Shown here: positions 9,133 to 15,278 of the stretch, in pieces
How positions within the stretch are numbered: position 1 is the first letter of the stretch
Layout of the letters: every line of letters starts with the position of its first letter
Origin: Bordetella parapertussis
Lineage (GTDB): Bacteria > Pseudomonadota > Gammaproteobacteria > Burkholderiales > Burkholderiaceae_C
Length of the DNA: 17,591 bases
Direction of reading: 5' to 3'
Assembly (NCBI GenBank): GCA_945899335.1
Contig: CAMDIP010000010.1
Span: forward strand, 1 to 17,591
Position numbers and translations under genes: made by a program
Notes under the pieces: model-generated
The model's database searches: none
What the model was told of the DNA's origin: nothing
The model's input: the letters and a program-made list of their open reading frames with translations, nothing else

Positions 9133-10436
9133 GCCAAAGCCTCTTGCTTGTGGGTTTGTTGGGCCAGCAAGCCTTTCGCGACGGCCAAACCTGCTTGGTA
9201 GCCGTCTTCATGAAAGCCAAAGCGCATCCAAGCACCTGCATACCAAGTGCGGTGTTGGCCCTGCAAGCGCGGCAACTCGCTTTGGGCGGCAATGGCTGGC
9301 AAATCGAACACCGGATGGTCGTAGTCGTAGCTGCCCAAAATCGTGGCGGGGTCAATCGCAGAAGCGGGGTTGAGTGAGACGATCACGTCTTGCTTGAAAG
9401 GCAGGGGTTGCAGTCGGTTGAGCCAGTAGTGCAAGCACACGCGAGCGTTTTCGCTGTCGTCTTGGGTGCGTTGGTAATTCCATGCGGCCCATGCCAACCG
9501 ACGCTTGGGCATGACGCGGGTGTCGGTGTGCAAGACCGCGCGGTTGGCTTGAAAGCGGATGGCTCCCAACAGTGCTTTTTCATCGTTACTGGGACGCTCT
9601 AACAAAGCCAGCGATTGATCGGCATGGGTGGCCAACACCACATGGTCGAAGTGTTCCACGCCTTGGGCTGTGCGAACTTGCACACCCTGCTCGTCGCGGG
9701 CAATGCCCAGCACGGGGGTGTTCAGACGTTTGTCGATGATGGGCTCTGTGATGGCCTGCACATAGTGCTTGGCACCCCCTGCCACCGTGAACCACGGTGG
9801 GCGGTTGTTGACTTGCAACAAGCCGTGGTTGTCACAAAACCGCACCATGGTGGCCACCGGAAACTGCAGCATCTGGGTGGTCGGGCAACTCCAGATGCAG
9901 CCGAGCATGGGCAGCAAATAGCCTTGGCGAAAAGCTGTGCCAAAGCGGTGTTCGTCTAAAAACTGCTGCAAAGGTTGCGCCAAAGCCTCAGCTTCTGCGC
10001 TTTTGGCCAAGTCGGTGGCCAGCTGGTTAAAGCGCATGATGTCGCTGAGCAGCCCCCAAAAGCGCGGACGCAACAGGTTGCTGCGTTGTGCGAACACGCT
10101 GTTCAAGTTGGCGCCATTCCACTCCAACACTTTGCCCGTGTCGTCCCAGCGCGCTTGCACCGAAAACGACATATCCGAAGCTGCAGTGCGGATGTTCAGG
10201 CTCTCAAACAAGCCGATCAGCCCTGGGTAGGTGCGTTGGTTGTAAACCAAAAAGCCGGTGTCCACGCCGTGGGTGACAGTGCCTTGAGCAGATGGCAAAG
10301 CCACGTCCACCGTGTGGGTGTGGCCGCCAAAGTAACTGCCAGCTTCGAACAAGCTGAGGTCGACATGCTGGTTTAAATGGTGGGCCGCTGATAAGCCAGC
10401 GATACCCGAGCCAATCACCGCTACCCGTTGGCGCAT
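9129..10436 (-). CDS. FAD-dependent amine-oxidase-like oxidoreductase (COG2907), possible lipid desaturase
   Basis: 435 residues. The N-terminal FAD-binding motif VAVIGSGIAG spans residues 5-14, with the ribose-binding Glu31 at the end of the second strand and GGHTHTVD at 37-44. The C-terminus has the second flavin-contact region (YAGAWMRFGFHEDGYQAGL near 397-415). The family sits in the amine oxidase/phytoene-desaturase superfamily and is annotated as predicted NAD/FAD-binding protein. It neighbours a CFA-like methyltransferase, so a role in introducing a second double bond into methylated acyl chains (a UfaD-like step) is plausible but inferred. The ATG overlaps the TGA of the upstream peroxidase gene by one base (TGATG), and the stop overlaps the next GTG start. 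Confidence 0.88.
   Translation of the reverse strand: MRQRVAVIGSGIAGLSAAHHLNQHVDLSLFEAGSYFGGHTHTVDVALPSAQGTVTHGVDTGFLVYNQRTYPGLIGLFESLNIRTAASDMSFSVQARWDDTGKVLEWNGANLNSVFAQRSNLLRPRFWGLLSDIMRFNQLATDLAKSAEAEALAQPLQQFLDEHRFGTAFRQGYLLPMLGCIWSCPTTQMLQFPVATMVRFCDNHGLLQVNNRPPWFTVAGGAKHYVQAITEPIIDKRLNTPVLGIARDEQGVQVRTAQGVEHFDHVVLATHADQSLALLERPSNDEKALLGAIRFQANRAVLHTDTRVMPKRRLAWAAWNYQRTQDDSENARVCLHYWLNRLQPLPFKQDVIVSLNPASAIDPATILGSYDYDHPVFDLPAIAAQSELPRLQGQHRTWYAGAWMRFGFHEDGYQAGLAVAKGLLAQQTHKQEALA
9140..9144 (-). promoter_or_regulatory. Ribosome-binding site supporting the GTG start of the DUF1365 gene
   Basis: AGAGG on the minus strand, 7 bases before GTG 9132, inside the 3' end of the flavoprotein gene. 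No ATG lies nearby in frame, and the GTGA overlap with the flavoprotein stop agrees with this start. Confidence 0.6.
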
Positions 10437-11041
10437 CAGTTCGCTCGGGTAATCAGCAGTTTTTCAACCTCGGCCAAAAAGGCTTTGTCCATGGGGTCGG
10501 TGGTGCTGTTGTAGCTTTTGACCTGTTTGCCGTCCCGGCTGATCATGTATTTGTAAAAGTTCCACTTTGGGGCTGTGTCGGACAGCTTGGTGAGCTGTTT
10601 GAACAAAGGAGACGCATCACTGCCGCGCACCGTGGTTTTGCTGAACATGGGGAACTTCACGCCATAGGTGTTTTCGCAAAAGTCAGCGATTTTTTGGTTG
10701 TTCCCTGGCTCTTGGGAAAAATCGTTGGAAGGGAACCCCAGCACCACCAAACCCTTGTCTTTGAATTTGTCATAAAGGGCTTCCAGCGATTTGTACTGAG
10801 GCGTGAAGCCGCAATAGCTGGCGGTGTTGACCACCAACACCACTTGGCCAGCGTATTGGCAAAGGTTTTGAGGCTTTTCGTCTTGCAAGCGTTCAACGGT
10901 GTGGCGCAAAACAGCAGGGCATTCTGCTGCGCTGCTACTGTTAGGTGTTGCTGCTTTGGGGTCGGCCGCCCAAGACGTGGGGGCAAGGGATAAGACAGCA
11001 AGGAACAGGGCCTTAAAAAGCGTGTTGAATAGTGTTTGCAT
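10436..11041 (-). CDS. Exported glutathione peroxidase-like protein, first gene of the lipid operon
   Basis: 201 residues from ATG 11041, chosen over the upstream in-frame start at 11095 because GGAG lies 7 bases before it and the protein then begins with a clean signal peptide (MQTLFNTLFKALFLAVLSL..., cleavage near SWA-AD). The mature protein is therefore periplasmic. Family motifs are VVNTASYCGFT at 70-80 with peroxidatic Cys77, FPSNDFSQEPG at 103-113 with Gln110, and WNFYKY at 160-165 with Trp160 and Asn161, giving the full catalytic set with Cys instead of selenocysteine. Cys122 is a possible resolving cysteine. Two further cysteines (41, 61) lie in an N-terminal stretch that replaces the usual family N-terminus. 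It likely reduces organic or lipid hydroperoxides. It is coupled by a 1-base overlap to the flavoprotein gene. Confidence 0.9.
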   Translation of the reverse strand: MQTLFNTLFKALFLAVLSLAPTSWAADPKAATPNSSSAAECPAVLRHTVERLQDEKPQNLCQYAGQVVLVVNTASYCGFTPQYKSLEALYDKFKDKGLVVLGFPSNDFSQEPGNNQKIADFCENTYGVKFPMFSKTTVRGSDASPLFKQLTKLSDTAPKWNFYKYMISRDGKQVKSYNSTTDPMDKAFLAEVEKLLITRAN

Positions 11042-11048
11042 GGGGATG

Positions 11049-11052
11049 CTCC
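11049..11052 (-). promoter_or_regulatory. Ribosome-binding site deciding the peroxidase start
   Basis: GGAG on the minus strand, 7 bases before ATG 11041. It supports this start over the 54-base-longer in-frame alternative at 11095, which would lie inside the palindrome and place an untypical extension before the signal peptide. Confidence 0.65.
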
Positions 11053-11070
11053 AATGGGGTTTTGTGCTAT

Positions 11071-11081
11071 TGTCCATGACA
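11071..11081. promoter_or_regulatory. Small dyad TGTC-N3-GACA next to the main palindrome
   Basis: Perfect 4-base arms (11071-11074 and 11078-11081) around CAT. It overlaps the left edge of the larger palindrome by three bases. It could be a second half of the regulator's site, but arms this short occur by chance, so support is weak. Confidence 0.25.
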
Positions 11082-11100
11082 TATTTGCTTGGCAATATGT
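11079..11100. promoter_or_regulatory. 22-base interrupted palindrome between the peroxidase operon and the CarH-like gene; candidate operator
   Basis: ACATATT at 11079-11085 and its exact complement AATATGT at 11094-11100 flank the 8-base spacer TGCTTGGC. It lies in the 77-base gap between the two divergent start codons, 18 bases before the regulator ATG. It is much more AT-rich than its surroundings. TTGCCA, a possible -35 for the minus-strand operon, lies inside it (11090-11095). A dimeric MerR-family protein bound here would block either promoter. No experiment backs the assignment; position and symmetry are the evidence. Confidence 0.55.
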
Positions 11101-11118
11101 TTTTAAGAAAATAACCCT

Positions 11119-12063
11119 ATGGATTTAAGCGAAGGCGAGTCGAAACATCTTACATTTTCGATCGCCGCTGTCGAGCGGGACACGGGCATTGGCAAGGACA
11201 CGCTTCGGGTGTGGGAGCGCCGCTATGGTTTCCCACAGCCAGGGCGAGACAGCTTTGGCGAGCGCAGCTACCCCTTGGCGCAGGTAGAAAAACTGCGCAT
11301 CATCAAGCGTTTATTGGATGCCGGCCATCGCCCAGGACAAGTCGTGGCCATGTCTGTCGAGCAATTGCAAAGCATCACAGAGTCCTTGACGGACGGCCCC
11401 ATGGCGCTCGCGCGTGGCAAAGATGGTGTGGGACAACTGCTCGATGAGGCCATGGGCTTGTTGCGCGCGCAAGATATTGATGGTTTGCGCAGCCATTTGC
11501 ACCAAACCGTGGCCAGCTTGGGGGTCAACCGTTTCATTATTGAACTGCTCGCGCCTTTAAACTCTATGGTGGGTGACGCGTGGATGCGCGCGGAAATCCA
11601 AGTGTTTGAAGAGCATATGTACACCGAGTGCGCCACCGGCGTGCTACGCCAAGCCATTCACCTACTCAGCAGCCATACCCTGCACCGCCAACCCCGCGTG
11701 TTGCTCACCACCTTTCCGCAAGAAGAACATGCGGTGGGTTTGCTCATGGCCGAGAGCCTCTTGACTTCGCAAGGCTGCCACTGCCTGCCCATGGGTGTGA
11801 AAACGCCGTTGAGCGATATCGCCAAGGCCGCCCAGGTCCACCATCCCGATATCGTGGCGCTGAGCTTTAGCGTCAGCCAAAACCCCAACCATGTGCTGGA
11901 TGGCTTGGCCGAGTTGCGCCGACTCTTGCCAGAGCAAGTCGAGATTTGGGCCGGTGGACGCGCGCCGGTTTTGCAGCGCCGCCCTCCTGCGGGCGTCACG
12001 GTGATTGCCGATTTGGCGCAAATCGAGGTACAGGTGCAGCGCTGGCGCAAGCGCAAGCCATGA
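11119..12063 (+). CDS. MerR-family regulator with B12-binding photoreceptor domain (CarH/LitR-like)
   Basis: 314 residues. N-terminal MerR winged helix-turn-helix: FSIAAVERDTGIGKDTLRVWERRYGFPQP (13-41), then RSYPLAQVEKLRIIKRLLDAGHRPGQV. A four-helix cap domain (~105-185) contains W-x9-E-H with Trp155, Glu165 and His166, the signature of adenosylcobalamin photoreceptors such as Thermus CarH. The C-terminal cobalamin fold (~190-312) has E-x-H-x-x-G at 202-207 with His204 as lower cobalt ligand and GG at 279-280. Such proteins repress in the dark as AdoCbl tetramers and fall apart in light. The residue after the cap Trp is Met156, where Thermus CarH has His132, the ligand that traps the light state. 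The gene is divergent from the eight-gene lipid operon, its presumed target. Its stop overlaps the next start (ATGA). Confidence 0.93.
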   Translation: MDLSEGESKHLTFSIAAVERDTGIGKDTLRVWERRYGFPQPGRDSFGERSYPLAQVEKLRIIKRLLDAGHRPGQVVAMSVEQLQSITESLTDGPMALARGKDGVGQLLDEAMGLLRAQDIDGLRSHLHQTVASLGVNRFIIELLAPLNSMVGDAWMRAEIQVFEEHMYTECATGVLRQAIHLLSSHTLHRQPRVLLTTFPQEEHAVGLLMAESLLTSQGCHCLPMGVKTPLSDIAKAAQVHHPDIVALSFSVSQNPNHVLDGLAELRRLLPEQVEIWAGGRAPVLQRRPPAGVTVIADLAQIEVQVQRWRKRKP

Positions 12064-12563
12064 GCCAAACCTTAGGTTTTGCCGACAAGGTGTGCGAGGC
12101 AGCTGAAGCCTTGGCGCGGGTGCAGGCTCTTCGGAAATTGGGGCCAGTGGTGTTCACCAATGGCGTCTTCGATGTTTTGCACCGTGGCCACGCCGCCTAT
12201 TTAGAGCAGGCATGCGCCTTGGGCGCTTCCTTGGTGGTGGGCGTCAACACCGACGCGTCTGCCAAGCGTTTGGGCAAAGGGCCCGAGCGCCCCTTGAACT
12301 CTCAGCAAGACAGAGCCTTGTTGCTGGCCGCGCTGGCATCGGTCAGCTTGGTGACTTGGTTTGACGAGGACACGCCGGTGCAGCTGATCGAGCGTTTGCG
12401 CCCCGATGTGTATGTCAAAGGTGGCGATTACAACATGGAGGTTTTGCAAGAAACCGCAACCGTGCGCAGCTGGGGCGGACAGTCCGTGGCGATCCCCTTT
12501 GTCAGCGGCTACTCCACCAGCGCCTTGGTCACGAAAATACAAAGCGCCACAAAGCCGCAATAG
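12060..12563 (+). CDS. rfaE2: D-glycero-beta-D-manno-heptose 1-phosphate adenylyltransferase (RfaE2/HldE C-terminal type)
   Basis: 167 residues from ATG 12060, which overlaps the regulator's TGA by ATGA; a longer in-frame reading to 11946 lies wholly within the regulator and is not credible. It is a nucleotidyltransferase: TNGVFDVLHRGH at 33-44 with the H-x-G-H motif at 41-44, VGVNTDASAKRLGKG.ERP near 60-77, FDEDTPVQLIERLRPDVYVKGGDY near 101-124, and GYSTSALV at 150-157 as the C-terminal phosphate loop. It makes ADP-heptose for the LPS inner core in the cytoplasm. It is a stand-alone domain, as in Burkholderiales, rather than the two-domain HldE of E. coli. Its last 35 bases overlap the 3' end of glnE on the opposite strand. 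Confidence 0.9.
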   Translation: MSQTLGFADKVCEAAEALARVQALRKLGPVVFTNGVFDVLHRGHAAYLEQACALGASLVVGVNTDASAKRLGKGPERPLNSQQDRALLLAALASVSLVTWFDEDTPVQLIERLRPDVYVKGGDYNMEVLQETATVRSWGGQSVAIPFVSGYSTSALVTKIQSATKPQ

Positions 12564-15219
12564 CCTCTTGTGGCTTAAGCACTTCGTTGAGTGGCAACTG
12601 CCCCGAACCCTCGTCCAAGCGCGCAAGGTGTTGCCAGTGGCGTAGTACGCGGTAAGCATCGGCTGCGGCTTGCCCCATGCCATGGGGCAGCAAACCCACC
12701 GACTCGGCGTGTTCTAGCAAAGCAATATTGCCGATGTTGTCTGCCAAACGGGGGTATTGGCCAGCATGGGCCAACACCAAAAACTGCACCGCAAACTCGG
12801 CGTCAATCATGCCCCCAGGACTGTGTTTAAAGTCGAATAATTCGGGCTTTAAGGTTTGGGCTGTGCGCATTTTGTCGCGCATGGCTAACACCTCAAAAGC
12901 CAACGCTTGCGGGTCGCGTGCGGCGCACAACACTTCACGCCGTACCTCTTCAAACGGCTGGCGCAGATGCTCATCGCCCACGCAAAAGCGTGCGCGTGTC
13001 ATGGCTTGGTGTTCCCACAACCAAGCAGTATTGGAGCCGCGCTGGCGTTGGTAGTCGGCAAACGACTCCCACGAACTCACCAACAAACCGGCGTTGCCAT
13101 TGGGCCGCAATGCCGTGTCAATTTCGTAGACATCGCCTTCGCCGGTTTTGATGGTCAGCCATTGAATCAGCTTGCGCGCAAACCCCGCGTAGACCTCCCC
13201 CGCTTGGGGGTGCTCGTCTTGGTAGACAAAAACGATATCGAGGTCGCTGCCGTAGCCCAGCTCTTTGCCACCCCATTTGCCATAGCCCAGCACCGCAAAA
13301 CAGGGCAAGACTCGGTGCTGTGTTTTCAGGCGCGACCAAACCCACAAAGCAGCTACTTCAACCAAGGTGTCAGCCAACAAACTCAAATCATCTGCGACTT
13401 GCTCCACGCTCAAACGACCCTCTACATCGCGCGCCAGTGTCAGCAAGGTTTCGCCGTGGTGCGCGCGGCGCAGCACATTGAGCAGGCTTTCCTCGTCGTC
13501 TGCGCCTTGGCTGGCAAGGGCGTCATGGCGGGCTTGCAAATGGCGGCGCAGTTGTGCGGCGTCAAAGCGTTCATCCAACACCTCGGGGTTGGCCAACTCG
13601 TCAATCACCCCTGGGTGCGTGCGCAAATATCGCGCTGCCCAGCGTGCCGACCCCAGCAGCCGCAGCAACTGCTGGTGTACCTGCGGGCGCTCAAGCAGCA
13701 AAGCCAAATAGGTTTCGCGCCGCAGCAAAGGTTCCATCCAGTCGCTCCAGCGCAGAGCAGCCTCTTCGTTGATGAGGCCTTGGTCAAGCCAAGTTTGCGT
13801 ACGTTGCACCAAGCGCAGCAATCGCTCACGGGCGTCTTCGCGCAAGGCCAGTACCCGAGGCAAAGCGGGCCAAGCCGTCATACGTTCTCGAAACAAGGGT
13901 GACAAACCTTCCAATACGCTGGCCCAGTCATGGTTATCTGGGGGGGAGGTTTTGGCCGCATCGGGCTGTGCGGATTCGCCTTGGCCTAACAAACGCTCAA
14001 ACTCTTGTGCGACTCGGTCACGGTGCTGCCGCAAAACTTTCAACAAAGCGTCGCTGTCGTCTAGCCCCAAGGTGAGGGCAATCCATTGCAAATCGGCGGC
14101 GTCGCTGGGCAGGCGGTGGGTTTGTTGGTCGTCAAGGTATTGAATGCGGTGTTCCACGCGGCGCAAAAAAACATAAGCTTCGTGCAGCGCCTGCGCTGTG
14201 TCGGCGGGCATCAATCGGGCTTGCACCAGACTGGCCAGCGTGTCCAGCGTTGCGCGTTGGCGCAACTCGGGAAACTGCCCGCCCCGCACCACTTGCAGCA
14301 ATTGCACGGTGAACTCAATTTCTCGAATGCCTCCACGACCGAGCTTGACATCGTTGGCGCGCTCTGGCCGCCCCGCGCTGAGGCGCAACGATTGCGCTCG
14401 GATTTGCTGGTGCAACACCCGCAAAGCCTCAAACACGTTGTAGTCGAGGTAGCGGCGAAACACGAAAGGCGTGACGACCTCGCGCAAGGCCTTGACCTGA
14501 TCGATGCAAGCCGCTGGCGCCACCACCCGCGCCTTCAGCCATGCCAGACGTTCCCATTCACGGCCCTGCACTTGGAAATATTCTTCCAATGCATCAAGCG
14601 ACACCACGCTGTGGCCTGACTCGCCGTTGGGGCGCAGGCCTAAGTCCATGCGAAAAACTTGGCCGTGCTCGGTGGTCTCGCCTATCAAGGCATAAAGCTG
14701 CTTCACCACCTTGTCAAAGTAGCTGTGGTTGCTAACACCGCCACGACCGCCTTCGATGCCTTGGGTTTGCCCATCCTCATCGAAAACATAGACCAAATCG
14801 ATATCGCTGGACACATTCAGTTCACCCGCCCCCAGTTTGCCCATGCCAATGATCCACATTTCTGCTCGTGTGCCTTGGGCTGTCATGGGCGCGCCATGGC
14901 GCAGATCGACCCTCGCTAAGGCTTCTTGCAAAGCCTCATTCAAGCTGAATTCAGCCAGCGCGGTCATGCTTTGGGTGACGGTGTTCAGGGGCGCCTGTTG
15001 CGCGCAGTCCAGCACTACCAGTCGCTCCAGCACCAACTGGCGCAGGACGCGCAACGCGTCTGCCACCTCAGGATAGGCTTGACGCAAATGCGCATAGGTG
15101 GTTTGCAAATGCGCTGCTGTGGGTTCGCCAGCCGGCAGCAGCGCCAGCTCTTGAGGGTAGCGCCTGTGCAAGCGTTGCACCAAGCGTGAGCCTTGCGACA
15201 AAGGGGTGGGCAGGGTCAT
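12529..15219 (-). CDS. glnE: Bifunctional glutamine synthetase adenylyltransferase/adenylyl-removing enzyme
   Basis: 896 residues; E. coli GlnE has 946, so this is slightly short but complete. It adds AMP to and removes AMP from glutamine synthetase, under PII control, to match nitrogen assimilation to supply. Two nucleotidyltransferase domains are visible. The N-terminal (deadenylylating) one has GMGKLGAGELNVSSDIDL at 125-142 with Asp139/Asp141, followed by LGRGGIREIEF at 293-303. The C-terminal (adenylylating) one has GYGKWGGKELGYGSDLDIVF at 645-664 with Asp659/Asp661 and the matching SPGGMIDAEFAVQF. Both catalytic aspartate pairs are intact. A Ser/Pro/Asp-rich linker lies near 413-430. The start at ATG 15219 is 59 bases from the divergent yhdP start. 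Confidence 0.97.
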   Translation of the reverse strand: MTLPTPLSQGSRLVQRLHRRYPQELALLPAGEPTAAHLQTTYAHLRQAYPEVADALRVLRQLVLERLVVLDCAQQAPLNTVTQSMTALAEFSLNEALQEALARVDLRHGAPMTAQGTRAEMWIIGMGKLGAGELNVSSDIDLVYVFDEDGQTQGIEGGRGGVSNHSYFDKVVKQLYALIGETTEHGQVFRMDLGLRPNGESGHSVVSLDALEEYFQVQGREWERLAWLKARVVAPAACIDQVKALREVVTPFVFRRYLDYNVFEALRVLHQQIRAQSLRLSAGRPERANDVKLGRGGIREIEFTVQLLQVVRGGQFPELRQRATLDTLASLVQARLMPADTAQALHEAYVFLRRVEHRIQYLDDQQTHRLPSDAADLQWIALTLGLDDSDALLKVLRQHRDRVAQEFERLLGQGESAQPDAAKTSPPDNHDWASVLEGLSPLFRERMTAWPALPRVLALREDARERLLRLVQRTQTWLDQGLINEEAALRWSDWMEPLLRRETYLALLLERPQVHQQLLRLLGSARWAARYLRTHPGVIDELANPEVLDERFDAAQLRRHLQARHDALASQGADDEESLLNVLRRAHHGETLLTLARDVEGRLSVEQVADDLSLLADTLVEVAALWVWSRLKTQHRVLPCFAVLGYGKWGGKELGYGSDLDIVFVYQDEHPQAGEVYAGFARKLIQWLTIKTGEGDVYEIDTALRPNGNAGLLVSSWESFADYQRQRGSNTAWLWEHQAMTRARFCVGDEHLRQPFEEVRREVLCAARDPQALAFEVLAMRDKMRTAQTLKPELFDFKHSPGGMIDAEFAVQFLVLAHAGQYPRLADNIGNIALLEHAESVGLLPHGMGQAAADAYRVLRHWQHLARLDEGSGQLPLNEVLKPQEAIAALWRFVFS

Positions 15220-15226
15220 GGTCCGA

Positions 15227-15240
15227 CCGTATGTGTACGG
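15227..15240. promoter_or_regulatory. Small dyad in the glnE/yhdP divergent gap, with a possible -10 for yhdP
   Basis: CCGTA-TGTG-TACGG: perfect 5-base arms (15227-15231 and 15236-15240), 7 bases upstream of the glnE ATG, so it would lie in the glnE leader. Downstream at 15255-15260 is CATAAT, a 5-of-6 match to a -10 box, 18 bases before the yhdP ATG, but no convincing -35 precedes it. Support is weak. Confidence 0.25.
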
Positions 15241-15278
15241 AGCGTTTTGCGGGTCATAATTCTGTTGATTCTTTCGCT

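Noticed and set aside
8290..9201. 303-codon plus-strand open frame antisense to the DUF1365 gene
   Set aside because: The opposite strand encodes a protein with clear DUF1365 motifs, coupled start and stop codons. The antisense translation has no recognisable domain.
7081..10436. Ordinary stress-induced cfa gene as in E. coli
   Set aside because: The COG2907/DUF1365 context and the loss of two bicarbonate-binding residues argue for the UfaM-like subfamily; the simple cfa symbol would mislead.
10436..11095. Longer version of the peroxidase starting at 11095
   Set aside because: It would start inside the palindrome and put an 18-residue polar extension before a standard signal peptide; GGAG at 11049-11052 favours ATG 11041.
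12907..13902. 331-codon plus-strand open frame antisense to glnE
   Set aside because: It lies entirely inside the firmly identified glnE, gives low-complexity Gln/Ala-rich sequence without recognisable motifs, and is a typical shadow frame in GC-rich DNA.
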